64,000 nucleotides of DNA. It comes from PNON01 sp963757065. GTDB lineage: Bacteria; Chloroflexota; Anaerolineae; Anaerolineales; Anaerolineaceae. The stretch's first letter is position 1, and every line of letters starts with the position of its first letter. The stretch lies in the NCBI GenBank assembly GCA_963757065.1, contig CAVWQC010000008.1, positions 186,001 to 250,000 on the forward strand, written 5' to 3'. The notes under the pieces are model-generated. The model had not been told where the DNA came from and did not search any database. It saw nothing but the letters and a program-made list of their open reading frames with translations. Positions 35,376 to 44,984 of this stretch are shown piece after piece. The position numbers and the translations under genes are program-made.

Positions 35376-38060
35376 TTAGGATAGTGGCAAGTTGAAGGAA
35401 ATAGTGGTTCCTTTATCTGCACTGCTTGAAGCCCAGATCTGGCCACCATGTGCTTCAACAATACCTTTACAAATGGATAATCCCAATCCGGTTCCAGTAA
35501 TTGCTTCCAGGCGTTGTACCCGGAAAAATTTATCAAATACCCTTTCCAGATCTACCTCTGGTATACCTATGCCATGATCAGTAATGGAAATTTCAACTTG
35601 TTTATCAATTACGCGGGCATTAATGGTTACCGGGCTCTGAGGTGGTGAATACTTACATGCATTATCCAACAAATTATCCAGGACTTGAGCGATTAAGACA
35701 TCATCCATCCTGACCAGTGGAAGATTCGGGGATATTTCAATTTTCAAAGGGTGAGTACAGAGATCTGCTTCCATTTGATGAATTACCGCCCCTAATAGGT
35801 CCTGGATATCGATCATTTGACAATTAAGACGTAAAGAACCCGATTCCAATCGGGACATATCCAGTAGGTTTTCCACCAGGTGATTCAAGCGGATAGCCTG
35901 CCGACTGGCAGATTGGATTAATTCCAAGCGGGTGGCTGGATCAAATTGGTTCGCAGGAAGCGCACTCTCAGAATCTTTTAAACTGGAGAGAACCCCGGTG
36001 ATGGTAGATAGTGGTGTTCGCAACTCATGGGATATGGAATTAAGCAAAGCGGTTTGCAGTTTTTCTGTATTGCGAAGAGTCTCTGCCTGTGCAGCTTCTT
36101 CGGCGAAGGATGCCCGCTCGATGGCAATGGCTGCCAGGGAAACTACTCCCTCCATCAGTTGACGTTGATCGCTCGAGAGAAATTCTTTAGGTTCTTGAGG
36201 TTTGGTCCCCAGTACTCCAATTGTCTCTTGAGATGTCAATAACGGGATATATCGAATGGCTGCATCGGGAAGGGTAGTTGTTCCTCGACCCGCTTCTTTT
36301 CCATGTTTGAATGCCCAATCCGCCACAGCCATTTCTGATTCACTGAGGACAAATCCAGGTTTGAAAGCCCTGACAGTTAATAATCCTTTTTCAGGCAGAA
36401 GTATGATAGTTTCCCGATTAAACATATCACTAACATTCCGAATGATAATCTCCAATACCTGATCCAGGGTGAAGGCGGCGGTCAATTCTCTGCCCAAAAT
36501 ATTCAATGCCTGACTTTGCTGCCCTTTTCGCCTTAATGCATCCACCTGATCACGTAAAAGCGATGCTGAATTGCTTATGATGAGACCAACTATCAACAAA
36601 CCAATAAAGGTTAATAAATACTGGGAATCATATACAGTAAAAGTTAAGCGGGGATCAACAAAAAAGAAATCAAAAGCCAATACACTTACGAATGATGCAA
36701 GTATGGATGGACCTCTACCCATGTATATTGCAGAAAAAACGACAGCGACCAGATATAGCATCACAAGGTTGACCGGTTCTAAAAACACCCTAAGTGGAAA
36801 TCCCAGCAAAGTCATAGCCAAGACCAATAATAAACTTGTACCATACCGCCTGAGCGGTTTATGCGGGGTGAATGAATTGGGAAGGATAATGTTCACAGCC
36901 TTTTGAGGAGTCTCATTTCCTTCACTGACCACGTACACATCAATGGAACCACTTTTGCGAATTATCTGATCGATCACTGTACCACGGAGGATCTCGAACC
37001 AGCGTGGTCTAACCGGTTTCCCGGCAATGATCTTAGTAATGTTATGCTGACGGGCAAATTCAATTAAGGAATCAGCAACGGATTCCCCGGTAACCTTGAC
37101 TACCCTGGCACCTAATTCTTCAGCGAGGTTCAGGTTAGCTTGGATTCGCAATTGACTCGCAGCCGGCATATGCATATGACCGGGGGTTTCGACAAATACC
37201 ACGTACCATTCCGCTTTTAAGTCATCCGCCAGCCGCCTGCCAGCCCGGACGAGGCGTTCCCCCATTGGATGAGAACTGATGCTGACCAAAATCCGATCTC
37301 CAGCCGCCCAAGGACCAGGTATGGATTTTGTCTGCATATAACTCAACATCTGGTTGTCAACCCGATCCGCAGTCCTCCTGAGAGAAAGCTCCCGGAGGGC
37401 AGTAAGGTTTCCCTTACGGAAGAATTTATCCAGTGCACGAGCCGCTTGATCCGTGATATATACTTTTCCGTCCTGTAACCTATTAATTAATTCATCAGGG
37501 GGAAGATCCACCAGTTCGATATCATTAGCTTCATCAATAATACGGTCGGGAACAGTTTCACGGACAACGACACCCGTGATTTGTTGAATAATATCTTTCA
37601 GGCTTTCCACGTGCTGGATGTTGATGGTCGTATAAACATTAATACCAGCATCCAGGATTTCTTCCACATCCTGGTAGCGTTTTGGATGTCGCAAACCAGG
37701 AGCATTTGAATGTGCAAGCTCATCGACCAGAACCAGTTGTGGACGACGTAATAAAACAGCATCCAGGTCCATATCAGAAAGGGTGGCGTTGCGGTAATTT
37801 ACGTGGCTGCGCGGAAGCACCTCGAGGTCTTCAACCAGGGATTCAGTTTCTTTCCGCCCATGGGTTTCGACATAACCTATTACAACATCCACACCTTCGT
37901 CTTTTCGTTGGTGGGCAGCTTCCAGCATGGCATAGGTCTTTCCTACGCCTGCGACATAACCAAGGAAGACTTTTAGTTTACCCCTGGACTTAAGTTTTTC
38001 ATCATTTTTAATTCGAGCCAGGAGTTCATCGGGGTCTGGTCGCTTTAGTTCACTATTCAT
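35376..38060 (-). CDS. kdpD: KdpD sensor histidine kinase
   Basis: This is the 894-residue sensor for potassium limitation and ionic strength. It has an N-terminal KdpD domain with Walker A GYVAGVGKTYAM, a Usp domain (ILVSISSHPMGERLVRAGRR), a four-helix membrane domain starting at LLLVLAMTLLGFPLRV, a GAF-like domain, the HisKA box with phosphorylated His in NSISHELRTPLS, and a HATPase domain (NLLDNACKYSPP, DHGIGIPE, GTGLGLSICKG). ATG 38060 is taken as start; GTG 38063 immediately before is equally possible. It lies between kdpC and kdpE and overlaps neither. Confidence 0.96.
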   Translation of the reverse strand: MNSELKRPDPDELLARIKNDEKLKSRGKLKVFLGYVAGVGKTYAMLEAAHQRKDEGVDVVIGYVETHGRKETESLVEDLEVLPRSHVNYRNATLSDMDLDAVLLRRPQLVLVDELAHSNAPGLRHPKRYQDVEEILDAGINVYTTINIQHVESLKDIIQQITGVVVRETVPDRIIDEANDIELVDLPPDELINRLQDGKVYITDQAARALDKFFRKGNLTALRELSLRRTADRVDNQMLSYMQTKSIPGPWAAGDRILVSISSHPMGERLVRAGRRLADDLKAEWYVVFVETPGHMHMPAASQLRIQANLNLAEELGARVVKVTGESVADSLIEFARQHNITKIIAGKPVRPRWFEILRGTVIDQIIRKSGSIDVYVVSEGNETPQKAVNIILPNSFTPHKPLRRYGTSLLLVLAMTLLGFPLRVFLEPVNLVMLYLVAVVFSAIYMGRGPSILASFVSVLAFDFFFVDPRLTFTVYDSQYLLTFIGLLIVGLIISNSASLLRDQVDALRRKGQQSQALNILGRELTAAFTLDQVLEIIIRNVSDMFNRETIILLPEKGLLTVRAFKPGFVLSESEMAVADWAFKHGKEAGRGTTTLPDAAIRYIPLLTSQETIGVLGTKPQEPKEFLSSDQRQLMEGVVSLAAIAIERASFAEEAAQAETLRNTEKLQTALLNSISHELRTPLSTITGVLSSLKDSESALPANQFDPATRLELIQSASRQAIRLNHLVENLLDMSRLESGSLRLNCQMIDIQDLLGAVIHQMEADLCTHPLKIEISPNLPLVRMDDVLIAQVLDNLLDNACKYSPPQSPVTINARVIDKQVEISITDHGIGIPEVDLERVFDKFFRVQRLEAITGTGLGLSICKGIVEAHGGQIWASSSADKGTTISFNLPLS

Positions 38061-38064
38061 CACT

Positions 38065-38640
38065 TTATTTTATTACATCCAGAGCAATATTCAAATTTAA
38101 TACATTCACCCGTTGTTCGCCAAGAAAACCGAGAACACGACCAGAGGTGTTTTGGTCTATTAGCGACTTAACCGTTTCAATTGCAATATTGCGTACTCTT
38201 GCCACTCTGGCGGCTTGATAATAAGCAGATGCGATACTAATATCCGGGTCCAAACCACTGGCCGAAGCCGTCACCAGGTCAACAGGAATAGATAAAGTAT
38301 TTGATGGGTCAGCAGCATGAAGAGCATCGATTCGGGCTTGAACCTGGTCCAGTAAAGCCTGATTTGAGACGCTCAGGTTACTTCCACCTGATGCGGCAGC
38401 ATTATAAGGATTTCCGGCTGTGGCTGATAACCTTCCCCAGAAATACTTGGGGTCATCGAAGGATTGACCAATCAACTTAGAACCTAAAATACTTCCATCA
38501 TCTGCTTTTATTAAACTGCCATTTGCTTTTTGTGGAAACAACACCTGAGCAATAACTGTAATGACGAGCGGGTATATCAAACCGGTCAGGACAGTAAATA
38601 ATGAAAAAATCACAATAGTTGTTTTAATTATTTTTAACAT
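38065..38640 (-). CDS. kdpC: KdpC subunit of the potassium-transporting ATPase
   Basis: The 191-residue single-span protein starts at ATG 38640 (MLKIIKTTIVIFSLFTVLTG); an earlier start at 38694 would add residues unlike the family. It has one N-terminal membrane helix and periplasmic motifs conserved in KdpC: SKLIGQSF, YFWGRLSATAGNPYNAAASGGSN in two parts, DLVTASASGLDPDIS and VNVLNLNIALD. It helps assemble and stabilise the KdpFABC complex. It overlaps the upstream orf119 by 17 nt. Confidence 0.95.
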   Translation of the reverse strand: MLKIIKTTIVIFSLFTVLTGLIYPLVITVIAQVLFPQKANGSLIKADDGSILGSKLIGQSFDDPKYFWGRLSATAGNPYNAAASGGSNLSVSNQALLDQVQARIDALHAADPSNTLSIPVDLVTASASGLDPDISIASAYYQAARVARVRNIAIETVKSLIDQNTSGRVLGFLGEQRVNVLNLNIALDVIK

Positions 38641-38983
38641 GCAAACTCTCAACTCTCTCATTTGGTAATTTATTAAAAAGAGCAGGAATATCATTCATTT
38701 TATAAGAATCAGCGTGATTATCAGATTCACTCATGGAGATACTTTGAAAATAGTAAGTAGTTTTCTTATTTTCTTGTGCCCTTATTTGATACTGACGATC
38801 CTGCTCTCCCAGGCTATACCACAAAAAAATCCAACCGAAAACAAGAAATACCAATATAATTTGCACCAATTCATGATTTGTTTCCGATATAGATAGATTG
38901 TGCTCCCAAAAACCTAATATTCCCATCAATGGAAGGGTCGCAACTAACATAAAGTCGGATATTACTGATAAAGTGATTTTCAT
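38624..38983 (-). CDS. Small membrane protein between kdpB and kdpC, unknown function
   Basis: The 119-residue product has a good ribosome binding site (AAAGGTAGG, 7 nt before ATG 38983) and two membrane helices (about residues 8-25 and 41-58). A soluble, charged C-terminal tail follows, with YYFQSISMSESDNHADSY. It is not a standard Kdp subunit of the E. coli operon. Its tight fit in the operon (22 nt after kdpB, 17-nt overlap with kdpC) argues that it is a real gene acting with the transporter. The function is unknown. Confidence 0.7.
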   Translation of the reverse strand: MKITLSVISDFMLVATLPLMGILGFWEHNLSISETNHELVQIILVFLVFGWIFLWYSLGEQDRQYQIRAQENKKTTYYFQSISMSESDNHADSYKMNDIPALFNKLPNERVESLHVKNN

Positions 38984-39005
38984 TTCAACCTACCTTTCTT
39001 GTTTA

Positions 39006-41111
39006 CTACACCAAACCTAGTAAGATCAATAGCATATCAATTAGCTTAATTCCAATAAACGGGACGAGTAATCCACCTAGTCCATAAATTAACAGGTTAT
39101 CCCGTAACAACCGGGCTGCACCAACTGCCCGATATGGTACGCCTTTCAAAGCCAGAGGGATTAGAAGAATGATAATGATCGCGTTAAATATTACTGCTGA
39201 TAGAATGGCACTTTGAGGTGTCGCCAGATGCATAATGTTGAGAACACCCAACTGCGGGTAGGTAGAGGCGAATGCAGCTGGTATGATGGCGAAATATTTG
39301 GATACATCATTGGCGATACTAAATGTGGTTAACGATCCCCGTGTCATTAAAAGCTGTTTACCGATCTCAACGATTTCAATCAGTTTGGTTGGATTAGAAT
39401 CCAGATCGATCATATTGGCTGCTTCACGGGCAGGTTGAGTACCAGTATTCATTGCAACAGCGACATCCGCTTGAGCCAAGGCTGGGGCATCATTCGTTCC
39501 ATCTCCAGTCATGGCGACCAATCGACCACCAGTTTGATATTCGCGGATCAGGGTTAATTTCTTTTCTGGCGTAGCCTGGGCGAGGAAATCATCCACCCCG
39601 GCTTCAGCCGCAATAGCAGCTGCGGTTAATGGATTATCCCCGGTGATCATGACTGTCTTAATTCCCATCTTACGCAACTGGATAAATCTTTCTTTTAACC
39701 CGCCTTTAACAATATCTTTCAGATGGATTACACCCAGCGCAGTTTCGTTTCGAGTGACAACCAAAGGAGTACCACCATTCCGGGCAATGTCATCAACTGA
39801 TTGATATATGGTTTTAGGAATTAAACCACCCAGACTTTTAATGTGTTCAAACATTGTATCTGGTGCACCTTTATAAATGGTTGAATGGTCGAAGTTGACT
39901 CCACTCATTCGGGTTTGGGCGGTAAATGGAATGAAGCGCATCCCCAGAGGCATTGTTACAGATGGACTGACGGTACGACCCCGGAAACCAAATTTCTCTT
40001 TTGCTAAGACTACAATCGAACGACCTTCAGGGGTTTCATCTGCGAGTGAGGCTAATTGAGCTGCATCCGCTAATTCTTGAGGGGTGGTATCACCTACAGG
40101 GATAAATTCAACGGCTTCGCGATTACCCAGCGTAATCGTACCGGTCTTATCCAGCAATAGTACATCCACATCACCGGCAGCTTCGATGGCACGCCCTGAA
40201 AGTGCGATCACATTGCGTTGAATCAAACGATCCATACCTGCAATACCAATCGCAGAAAGCAAACCACCAATCGTAGTTGGTATCAAGCAAATGAGAAGTG
40301 CAATCAAGACTGTGATGGTTATAGGCTGACCAGCACCTGCGGTCTTTACACTGTAGATTGAAAATGGCAGTAAAGTAATACAAACACCAAGGAAGATGAT
40401 AGTAAAAGCGGCTAATAAAATGTTTAGTGCAATCTCATTAGGAGTTTTCTGGCGTTTTGCACCTTCGACCAGATTGATCATCCGATCCAAAAAGCCTTCT
40501 CCTGGATTGGCGGTCACTTGAATCACCAGCCAATCAGATAAAATGCGAGTACCACCGGTAACAGCGCTGCGATCTCCTCCAGATTCTCGGATGACCGGGG
40601 CAGATTCACCGGTTACCGCTGACTCATCAACGGAGGCAATTCCGTCAACCACTTCGCCATCCGCAGGGATGATATCTCCTGCTTGGACCAGGTATTTATC
40701 GCCCTGGCGTAGCTGGGTGGATGGAGTCATCGTGAAATTGGTCGGACAAATACCGGAGCTGTTTGTTGCTGGCAGCTTTTTGGCACTTGTATCCTGGCGG
40801 GTTTTTCGAAGTGCCTCAGCCTGCGCTTTACCCCTTCCTTCAGCCAGTGCTTCTGAGAAGTTAGCAAACAAGACTGTAAACCACAACCATATGGCGACTG
40901 CTCCAATGAAACCTGACTGAGAGTCCCCTTTACCCAAAAGTGTTTGTATCCACAATCCGGTAGTCAACAAGCTTCCGACTTCGACAACAAACATGACTGG
41001 ATTGCGCAATTGCACCCGGGGATTCAACTTTCGAAATGAATCAAATACAGCGTGTAGATATAATTTACGTCGTTGAGAAGATATTTTTTCTTTAGTGTTT
41101 TTCATTTTCAT
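39006..41111 (-). CDS. kdpB: KdpB, P-type ATPase subunit of the potassium pump
   Basis: The 701-residue catalytic subunit hydrolyses ATP to drive potassium import through KdpA. It has the actuator motif TGES (ESAVTGESAPV), phosphorylated Asp in LLDKTGTITLGNR, the KdpB-typical KGAPDTMFEH and the hinge motif GDGTNDAPALAQADVAVAMN. Its start codon overlaps the kdpA stop by 4 nt (ATGA), so the two are translationally coupled. Length and helices are normal. Confidence 0.97.
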   Translation of the reverse strand: MKMKNTKEKISSQRRKLYLHAVFDSFRKLNPRVQLRNPVMFVVEVGSLLTTGLWIQTLLGKGDSQSGFIGAVAIWLWFTVLFANFSEALAEGRGKAQAEALRKTRQDTSAKKLPATNSSGICPTNFTMTPSTQLRQGDKYLVQAGDIIPADGEVVDGIASVDESAVTGESAPVIRESGGDRSAVTGGTRILSDWLVIQVTANPGEGFLDRMINLVEGAKRQKTPNEIALNILLAAFTIIFLGVCITLLPFSIYSVKTAGAGQPITITVLIALLICLIPTTIGGLLSAIGIAGMDRLIQRNVIALSGRAIEAAGDVDVLLLDKTGTITLGNREAVEFIPVGDTTPQELADAAQLASLADETPEGRSIVVLAKEKFGFRGRTVSPSVTMPLGMRFIPFTAQTRMSGVNFDHSTIYKGAPDTMFEHIKSLGGLIPKTIYQSVDDIARNGGTPLVVTRNETALGVIHLKDIVKGGLKERFIQLRKMGIKTVMITGDNPLTAAAIAAEAGVDDFLAQATPEKKLTLIREYQTGGRLVAMTGDGTNDAPALAQADVAVAMNTGTQPAREAANMIDLDSNPTKLIEIVEIGKQLLMTRGSLTTFSIANDVSKYFAIIPAAFASTYPQLGVLNIMHLATPQSAILSAVIFNAIIIILLIPLALKGVPYRAVGAARLLRDNLLIYGLGGLLVPFIGIKLIDMLLILLGLV

Positions 41112-42853
41112 CGACCAATCAACATTAAATGCTCAACAATGGGTCCTAAAGCCAGAGCAGGGACAAAATTCAAGGCACCAACAAGAACGATTATCCCAAT
41201 CAGCCAACCAATAAATAGACCTGAAGTTGTGGAAAGAGTTCCAACGCAGGTTGGTACCTTCTTTTTGGATGCTAACGTTCCGGCCAGTGCCAATGTTGGT
41301 ATTGCTAGCCAAAAACGGCTGATCAGCATAGCCAATGAACCGATTATGTTGTAAAAAACCGTATTCGCGTTAAACCCGGCAAATGCACTGCCGTTGTTGT
41401 TTCCTTGAGAAGTCATTGCATATAATATCTCGCTGAATCCATGAGGCCCCGAGTTAAGCACTGAGCTTTGACCAGCTTGCACTGATACTGCGACAGCGGT
41501 CAAACCCAAGACAAGCAGAGGCATGATCAGGATCAAGAGCGAAGCCATCTTCATCTCGTACGCCTCGATCTTCTTTCCCAGGTATTCAGGTGTGCGGCCC
41601 ACCATAAGGCCTGCAACAAAAACAGCCACGATGACAAAGATGAGCATGCCATAAAGCCCAGAACCGACTCCACCGAAAACTACTTCGCCAAACATCATCA
41701 TTACCAGGGGCACCAAACCACCCAATGGAGTATAGGAATCATGCATCGAATTCACTGAACCATTAGAAGCTGCGGTAGTCACTGTTGCCCATAAAGTTGA
41801 GTTAGCCTGGCCAAAACGCAGTTCTTTGCCTTCCATATTGCCACCCGGCTGTATGCTATTACTTATTTGATCTACCCCCATAACCGACAACCTGGGATTC
41901 CCAGCGGATTCTGCCATATAGGCTACCCCGATAAATACGACCAGAAGGATTAACATGGCAGTGAGGATTGCCCATCCCTGACGGGTATCGCCAACCAGCT
42001 TGCCAAATGTGTAGCAAAGAGCAGCAGGGATCAATAATACTGAGAGCATTTCGATGAAATTTGAGATCGGTGTAGGGTTTTCAAACGGATGTGCCGAGTT
42101 GGCATTAAAAAAACCACCCCCATTAGTACCAAGCTGCTTAATGGCAATCTGCGAGGCAGCCGGACCGATGGCAATTGTTTGGGTAACAATAGAATTGCCG
42201 GTAATAGCTACTGAGGGCTGGATCAATTTCGCTGTAATACCTGGTGAAAAGGTCTGAACGACGCCCTGGGAAACCAGGAGGATGGCAACAAGAATTGAAA
42301 GGGGCAGGAGGATATAGAGGGTACTGCGGGTCATATCAACCCAAAAATTGCCAAGATCACGGGTGTTATGACGAGTAAATCCACGGATGAAGGCAATGAG
42401 AATAGCCATACCTGCTGCCGCAGAAACGAAATTTTGAACAGTCAAACCAACCATTTGGGTCAGGTAACTCATGGTTGTCTCACCGCCGTAACCCTGCCAG
42501 TTGGTATTTGTGATAAAGCTGACCGCGGTATTCAAAGATGAGTCAGCAGTAACTGCTCCCATACCAGTCGGATTGAGCGGCAGATACCCCTGCATCCTTT
42601 GCAGCAAGTATAAGAAAATAAACCCAACCAAACTGAAAATGAGCATGGAGAAGCTATATTTTTTCCAATCCATCTCTTCTTCAGGATTTACACCTGAGAG
42701 GAGATAAATAAGCCGCTCAATTGGAGAGATAACTGGACTTAATGCAGTACGTTCACCCTGGTATACCTTTGCCATGAACAATCCCAATGGTTTAACGAGC
42801 AACACCAGAATGACCAAATAGACAATTATTTGCAGCCAACCATTGAACGTCAT
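41108..42853 (-). CDS. kdpA: KdpA, potassium-channel-like subunit
   Basis: The 581-residue subunit belongs to the SKT superfamily and forms the selectivity filter. Filter regions with conserved Gly are visible at TNTNWQGYGGET, LGTNGGGFFNANSAHPFENP, GEVVFGGVGSGLYGML and SQGNNNGSAFAGF. About ten membrane helices are seen. The start ATG 42853 shares one base with the kdpF stop codon (TAATG). Length is normal for the family. Confidence 0.97.
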   Translation of the reverse strand: MTFNGWLQIIVYLVILVLLVKPLGLFMAKVYQGERTALSPVISPIERLIYLLSGVNPEEEMDWKKYSFSMLIFSLVGFIFLYLLQRMQGYLPLNPTGMGAVTADSSLNTAVSFITNTNWQGYGGETTMSYLTQMVGLTVQNFVSAAAGMAILIAFIRGFTRHNTRDLGNFWVDMTRSTLYILLPLSILVAILLVSQGVVQTFSPGITAKLIQPSVAITGNSIVTQTIAIGPAASQIAIKQLGTNGGGFFNANSAHPFENPTPISNFIEMLSVLLIPAALCYTFGKLVGDTRQGWAILTAMLILLVVFIGVAYMAESAGNPRLSVMGVDQISNSIQPGGNMEGKELRFGQANSTLWATVTTAASNGSVNSMHDSYTPLGGLVPLVMMMFGEVVFGGVGSGLYGMLIFVIVAVFVAGLMVGRTPEYLGKKIEAYEMKMASLLILIMPLLVLGLTAVAVSVQAGQSSVLNSGPHGFSEILYAMTSQGNNNGSAFAGFNANTVFYNIIGSLAMLISRFWLAIPTLALAGTLASKKKVPTCVGTLSTTSGLFIGWLIGIIVLVGALNFVPALALGPIVEHLMLIGR

Positions 42854-42942
42854 TAGAACTTCTCCGGTTTAAGTAATGCGATGAACAGGTAAATTAGTAA
42901 AGCAAGGGCAATGACCCCAACGACGATATATAAAGACGACAT
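42853..42942 (-). CDS. kdpF: KdpF small subunit
   Basis: This 29-residue single-helix protein, MSSLYIVVGVIALALLIYLF followed by IALLKPEKF, ends in the KPEKF typical of KdpF. It stabilises the KdpABC complex in the membrane. A GGAGG ribosome binding site lies 5 nt upstream. The stop codon overlaps the kdpA start by one base. It is too short for routine gene calling. Confidence 0.9.
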   Translation of the reverse strand: MSSLYIVVGVIALALLIYLFIALLKPEKF

Positions 42943-42953
42943 TATTCCTCCAG

Positions 42954-43037
42954 CTATAATCGATCAAGACCTTTAACCAATAAGTAAGATGCGGTAAAGA
43001 AAATGACCACCAATGCAATATATAGAATCTCTGACAT
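42954..43037 (-). CDS. Small membrane protein upstream of kdpF
   Basis: The 27-residue single-helix peptide, MSEILYIALVVIFFTASYLL then VKGLDRL, is preceded by TAGGAGATTT and ends 11 nt before kdpF. The sequence ends in the LDRL type of tail seen in tiny proteins ahead of kdpF in other genomes (from memory; needs a search). It may be a second small Kdp accessory or a leader peptide. It is the first gene of the operon. No clear promoter was found between it and position 43160. Confidence 0.65.
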   Translation of the reverse strand: MSEILYIALVVIFFTASYLLVKGLDRL

Positions 43038-43171
43038 ATAAATCTCCTACCTGATCATTTGTATTCCAAATCATGTTAATTCGGTGTTAAGAAATGGCAT
43101 TTAGGATGAGCTAAGATTTAATTTCAAGCAGGAGGGGAGATTAGTTACTTGAATGATGGACCTGGAATAAA

Positions 43172-43195
43172 AAAAGACTGCAAACGCAGTCTTTT
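43172..43195 (-). terminator. Terminator downstream of the TetR gene at 43.3 kb
   Basis: AAAAGACTGC pairs with GCAGTCTTTT around loop AAAC; a T-run follows on the minus strand. It lies about 124 nt past the TetR stop codon and upstream of the kdp operon, so it separates the two. Confidence 0.8.
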
Positions 43196-43318
43196 GCAGT
43201 ACCGACTCACACAACAAAGATCCCGAGGGATTTATATATAGTGATGGTTGACCCCCAAAATTGGTCGGTAGAAACTAACTATACCAATACTATTGCATAA
43301 ACCTTAATGACAGGCTTC

Positions 43319-43909
43319 CTATTGCCATGTACTCGCTTCTTTGTAAATTGCAGTGGCTATATTGGTGCAGCGCACAGTGATTTCCTGTGGAGTATATGGT
43401 CTGCCCTGCTCAAGCCACCAGGTGATGGCTTCCACGAGCATGGTCACGGTGAGGTCGGTTACAAACTCATCGGAAAGTGGAGAACTGGATCGAGCAACAT
43501 TGTTTTGCCAGAGGGGCAGGCGGGTAAATTCTTTGAACAATTCAACCAGGGTCGTGCGCATCTTCAATACAAACCAGGGACTGCCTTTCCGGCCAAGCAG
43601 AGCTCCATAGAGACGTTCATATTGAGCGATGTGTTCAAAGAACTTTATCCAAATCTGCGGAGGATGTTCTGTAATTGGCTCTGACACAGCGTTGAATAAA
43701 GCCTGCATGGCTTCGTTGAATATTTGTTCCACCAGATCATATTTGTCCTGATAATTGCGATAAAACGCAGCCCGGCTGACCATTGCACGCTCGGTGATCT
43801 CTCCCACGGTGAGCGAGTCAAAACCATGCTCTTCAATTAATTCAATTAATGCCTCGCGCAAAAGCTTTTGTGTTCGCCGTTGTCGCAAACTCTGGACCTG
43901 TTGAGACAT
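43319..43909 (-). CDS. TetR-family transcriptional regulator
   Basis: The 196-residue protein has an N-terminal helix-turn-helix (LIEEHGFDSLTVGEITERA and MVSRAAFYRNYQDKYDLV, residues 23-60) and a helical C-terminal domain of the TetR_C_8 type (LWQNNVARSSSPLSDEF). A perfect palindrome lies between its ribosome binding site (GGAGCGG) and the upstream region, so autoregulation is likely. The methyltransferase gene on the opposite strand starts 299 nt away and may be its target. The inducer is unknown. Confidence 0.92.
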   Translation of the reverse strand: MSQQVQSLRQRRTQKLLREALIELIEEHGFDSLTVGEITERAMVSRAAFYRNYQDKYDLVEQIFNEAMQALFNAVSEPITEHPPQIWIKFFEHIAQYERLYGALLGRKGSPWFVLKMRTTLVELFKEFTRLPLWQNNVARSSSPLSDEFVTDLTVTMLVEAITWWLEQGRPYTPQEITVRCTNIATAIYKEASTWQ

Positions 43910-44207
43910 ATTCCGCTCCTTGTCTCAAATGAGACAATATTTCAGTTTTGAATCTTGTTTCCATGACATCAAACAAGTAGACTATAAAACAGACACAATA
44001 GCTTATATGATACATTATGTATCAATGCAATCGTTATGTCAACAAAAAGAGTCTCATTTTTGAGCATAATCAGTCAATTGATCAATTCGAGAAATGGAAG
44101 CCACGGATTGTGTAAGGCACTGATGAATCTGCGTGAGCGTGATAAAGATCTATCACACATCTTGTGTCGAAAAGTGTAATAGTGATAAATATTATTAAGC
44201 GAAAGGA
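43910..44207. other. Divergent intergenic region between the TetR and methyltransferase genes
   Basis: It contains the palindrome listed separately. A weaker related site, GTCTCA-TTTT-TGAGC, lies near 44051-44065, which may be a second binding site of the same regulator, closer to the methyltransferase gene. No gene was seen. Confidence 0.4.
43921..43936. promoter_or_regulatory. Probable operator of the adjacent TetR regulator
   Basis: TGTCTCA-AA-TGAGACA is a perfect inverted repeat with 7-bp arms, 11 nt upstream of the TetR start codon. Part of a further half-site TGAGACA overlaps the start codon itself (43903-43909). Confidence 0.75.
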
Positions 44208-44889
44208 ATGAGAAAAATGAACAGTTCCAATATTACTGGAGAAGATGCATTAATGAAAAGTGAGATGGAAAAGATGGTGCCGTCCTATGACTCATACATG
44301 AGAAAGGTTACATTTGGGCGAGAGCACGTTTTGAGAGAGACTACAGTAGACCTGGCGGGGGTCAAACCAGGGGGACAGCGTCCTCGAAGTGGGCTGCGGC
44401 ACCGGAACACTTACCCTTGCAGCTAAAAAGAAAGCCGGGGTATCGGGCAGAGTGTATGGAATCGACCTTATACCCGGAATGATCGAGGCTAGTAAACAAA
44501 AAGCAGCTCAAGCCAATGAAGAAATTACCTTTCAAGTGGCAGGAATAGATAACATCCCTTTTAACGACAATATGTTTGATGTTGTGATGTGCAGTTTTAT
44601 GATTTTCCATATGTCTGAAGAGGTAAGGAAGAAGGGAATTGCAGAGATCCAGCGGGTTCTTAAACCGCAGGGACGACTGCTGGTGCTGGATCTCGCTTTA
44701 CCAGCGCAGCCAATACAGAGAGCGATCGCAAAGATGTTTTTTGGCGGTATGCTGCAACATGAATTACAGGAACTAGTCCCGATCATGAAGACATTTGGTT
44801 TTTCGGAAATAGAAATTGCTCCCGTAAAATTCAATATAATGGGACTTTCTGTTCTCGCATTTGTGAGGGGGCGAGCGGGAAAGGACTAA
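44208..44889 (+). CDS. Class I SAM-dependent methyltransferase, broken by one frameshift near 44370
   Basis: Two frames make one methyltransferase of about 226 residues. The first gives MRKMNSSNITGEDALMKSEM and runs to TTVDLAGVKPG; the second continues with DSVLEVGCGTGTLTLAAKKK, the SAM-binding motif I. Motifs RVYGIDLIPGMIEAS, DNMFDVVMCSFMIFHM and LKPQGRLLVLDLA follow, as in UbiE/arsenite-type enzymes. Removing one G from the run of five at 44370-44374 restores the frame. No Cys-rich end is seen, so an arsenite methyltransferase is unlikely. The substrate is unknown. It is divergent from the TetR gene. Confidence 0.8.
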
Positions 44890-44954
44890 GCTCATGTTTT
44901 TCCAACGAGTGAGTTGAAATCCACGTCTGGAAGTTGGTTTGAACGGAAATAAAA

Positions 44955-44976
44955 AAAGACTGCAAAAGCAGTCTTT
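44955..44976 (-). terminator. Terminator of the tRNA-Asp gene
   Basis: AAAGACTGC pairs with GCAGTCTTT around loop AAAA. The T-run of seven lies on the minus strand, so it ends the tRNA transcript 9 nt after its 3' end; it can also stop the methyltransferase message. Confidence 0.85.
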
Positions 44977-44984
44977 CTTATTAG

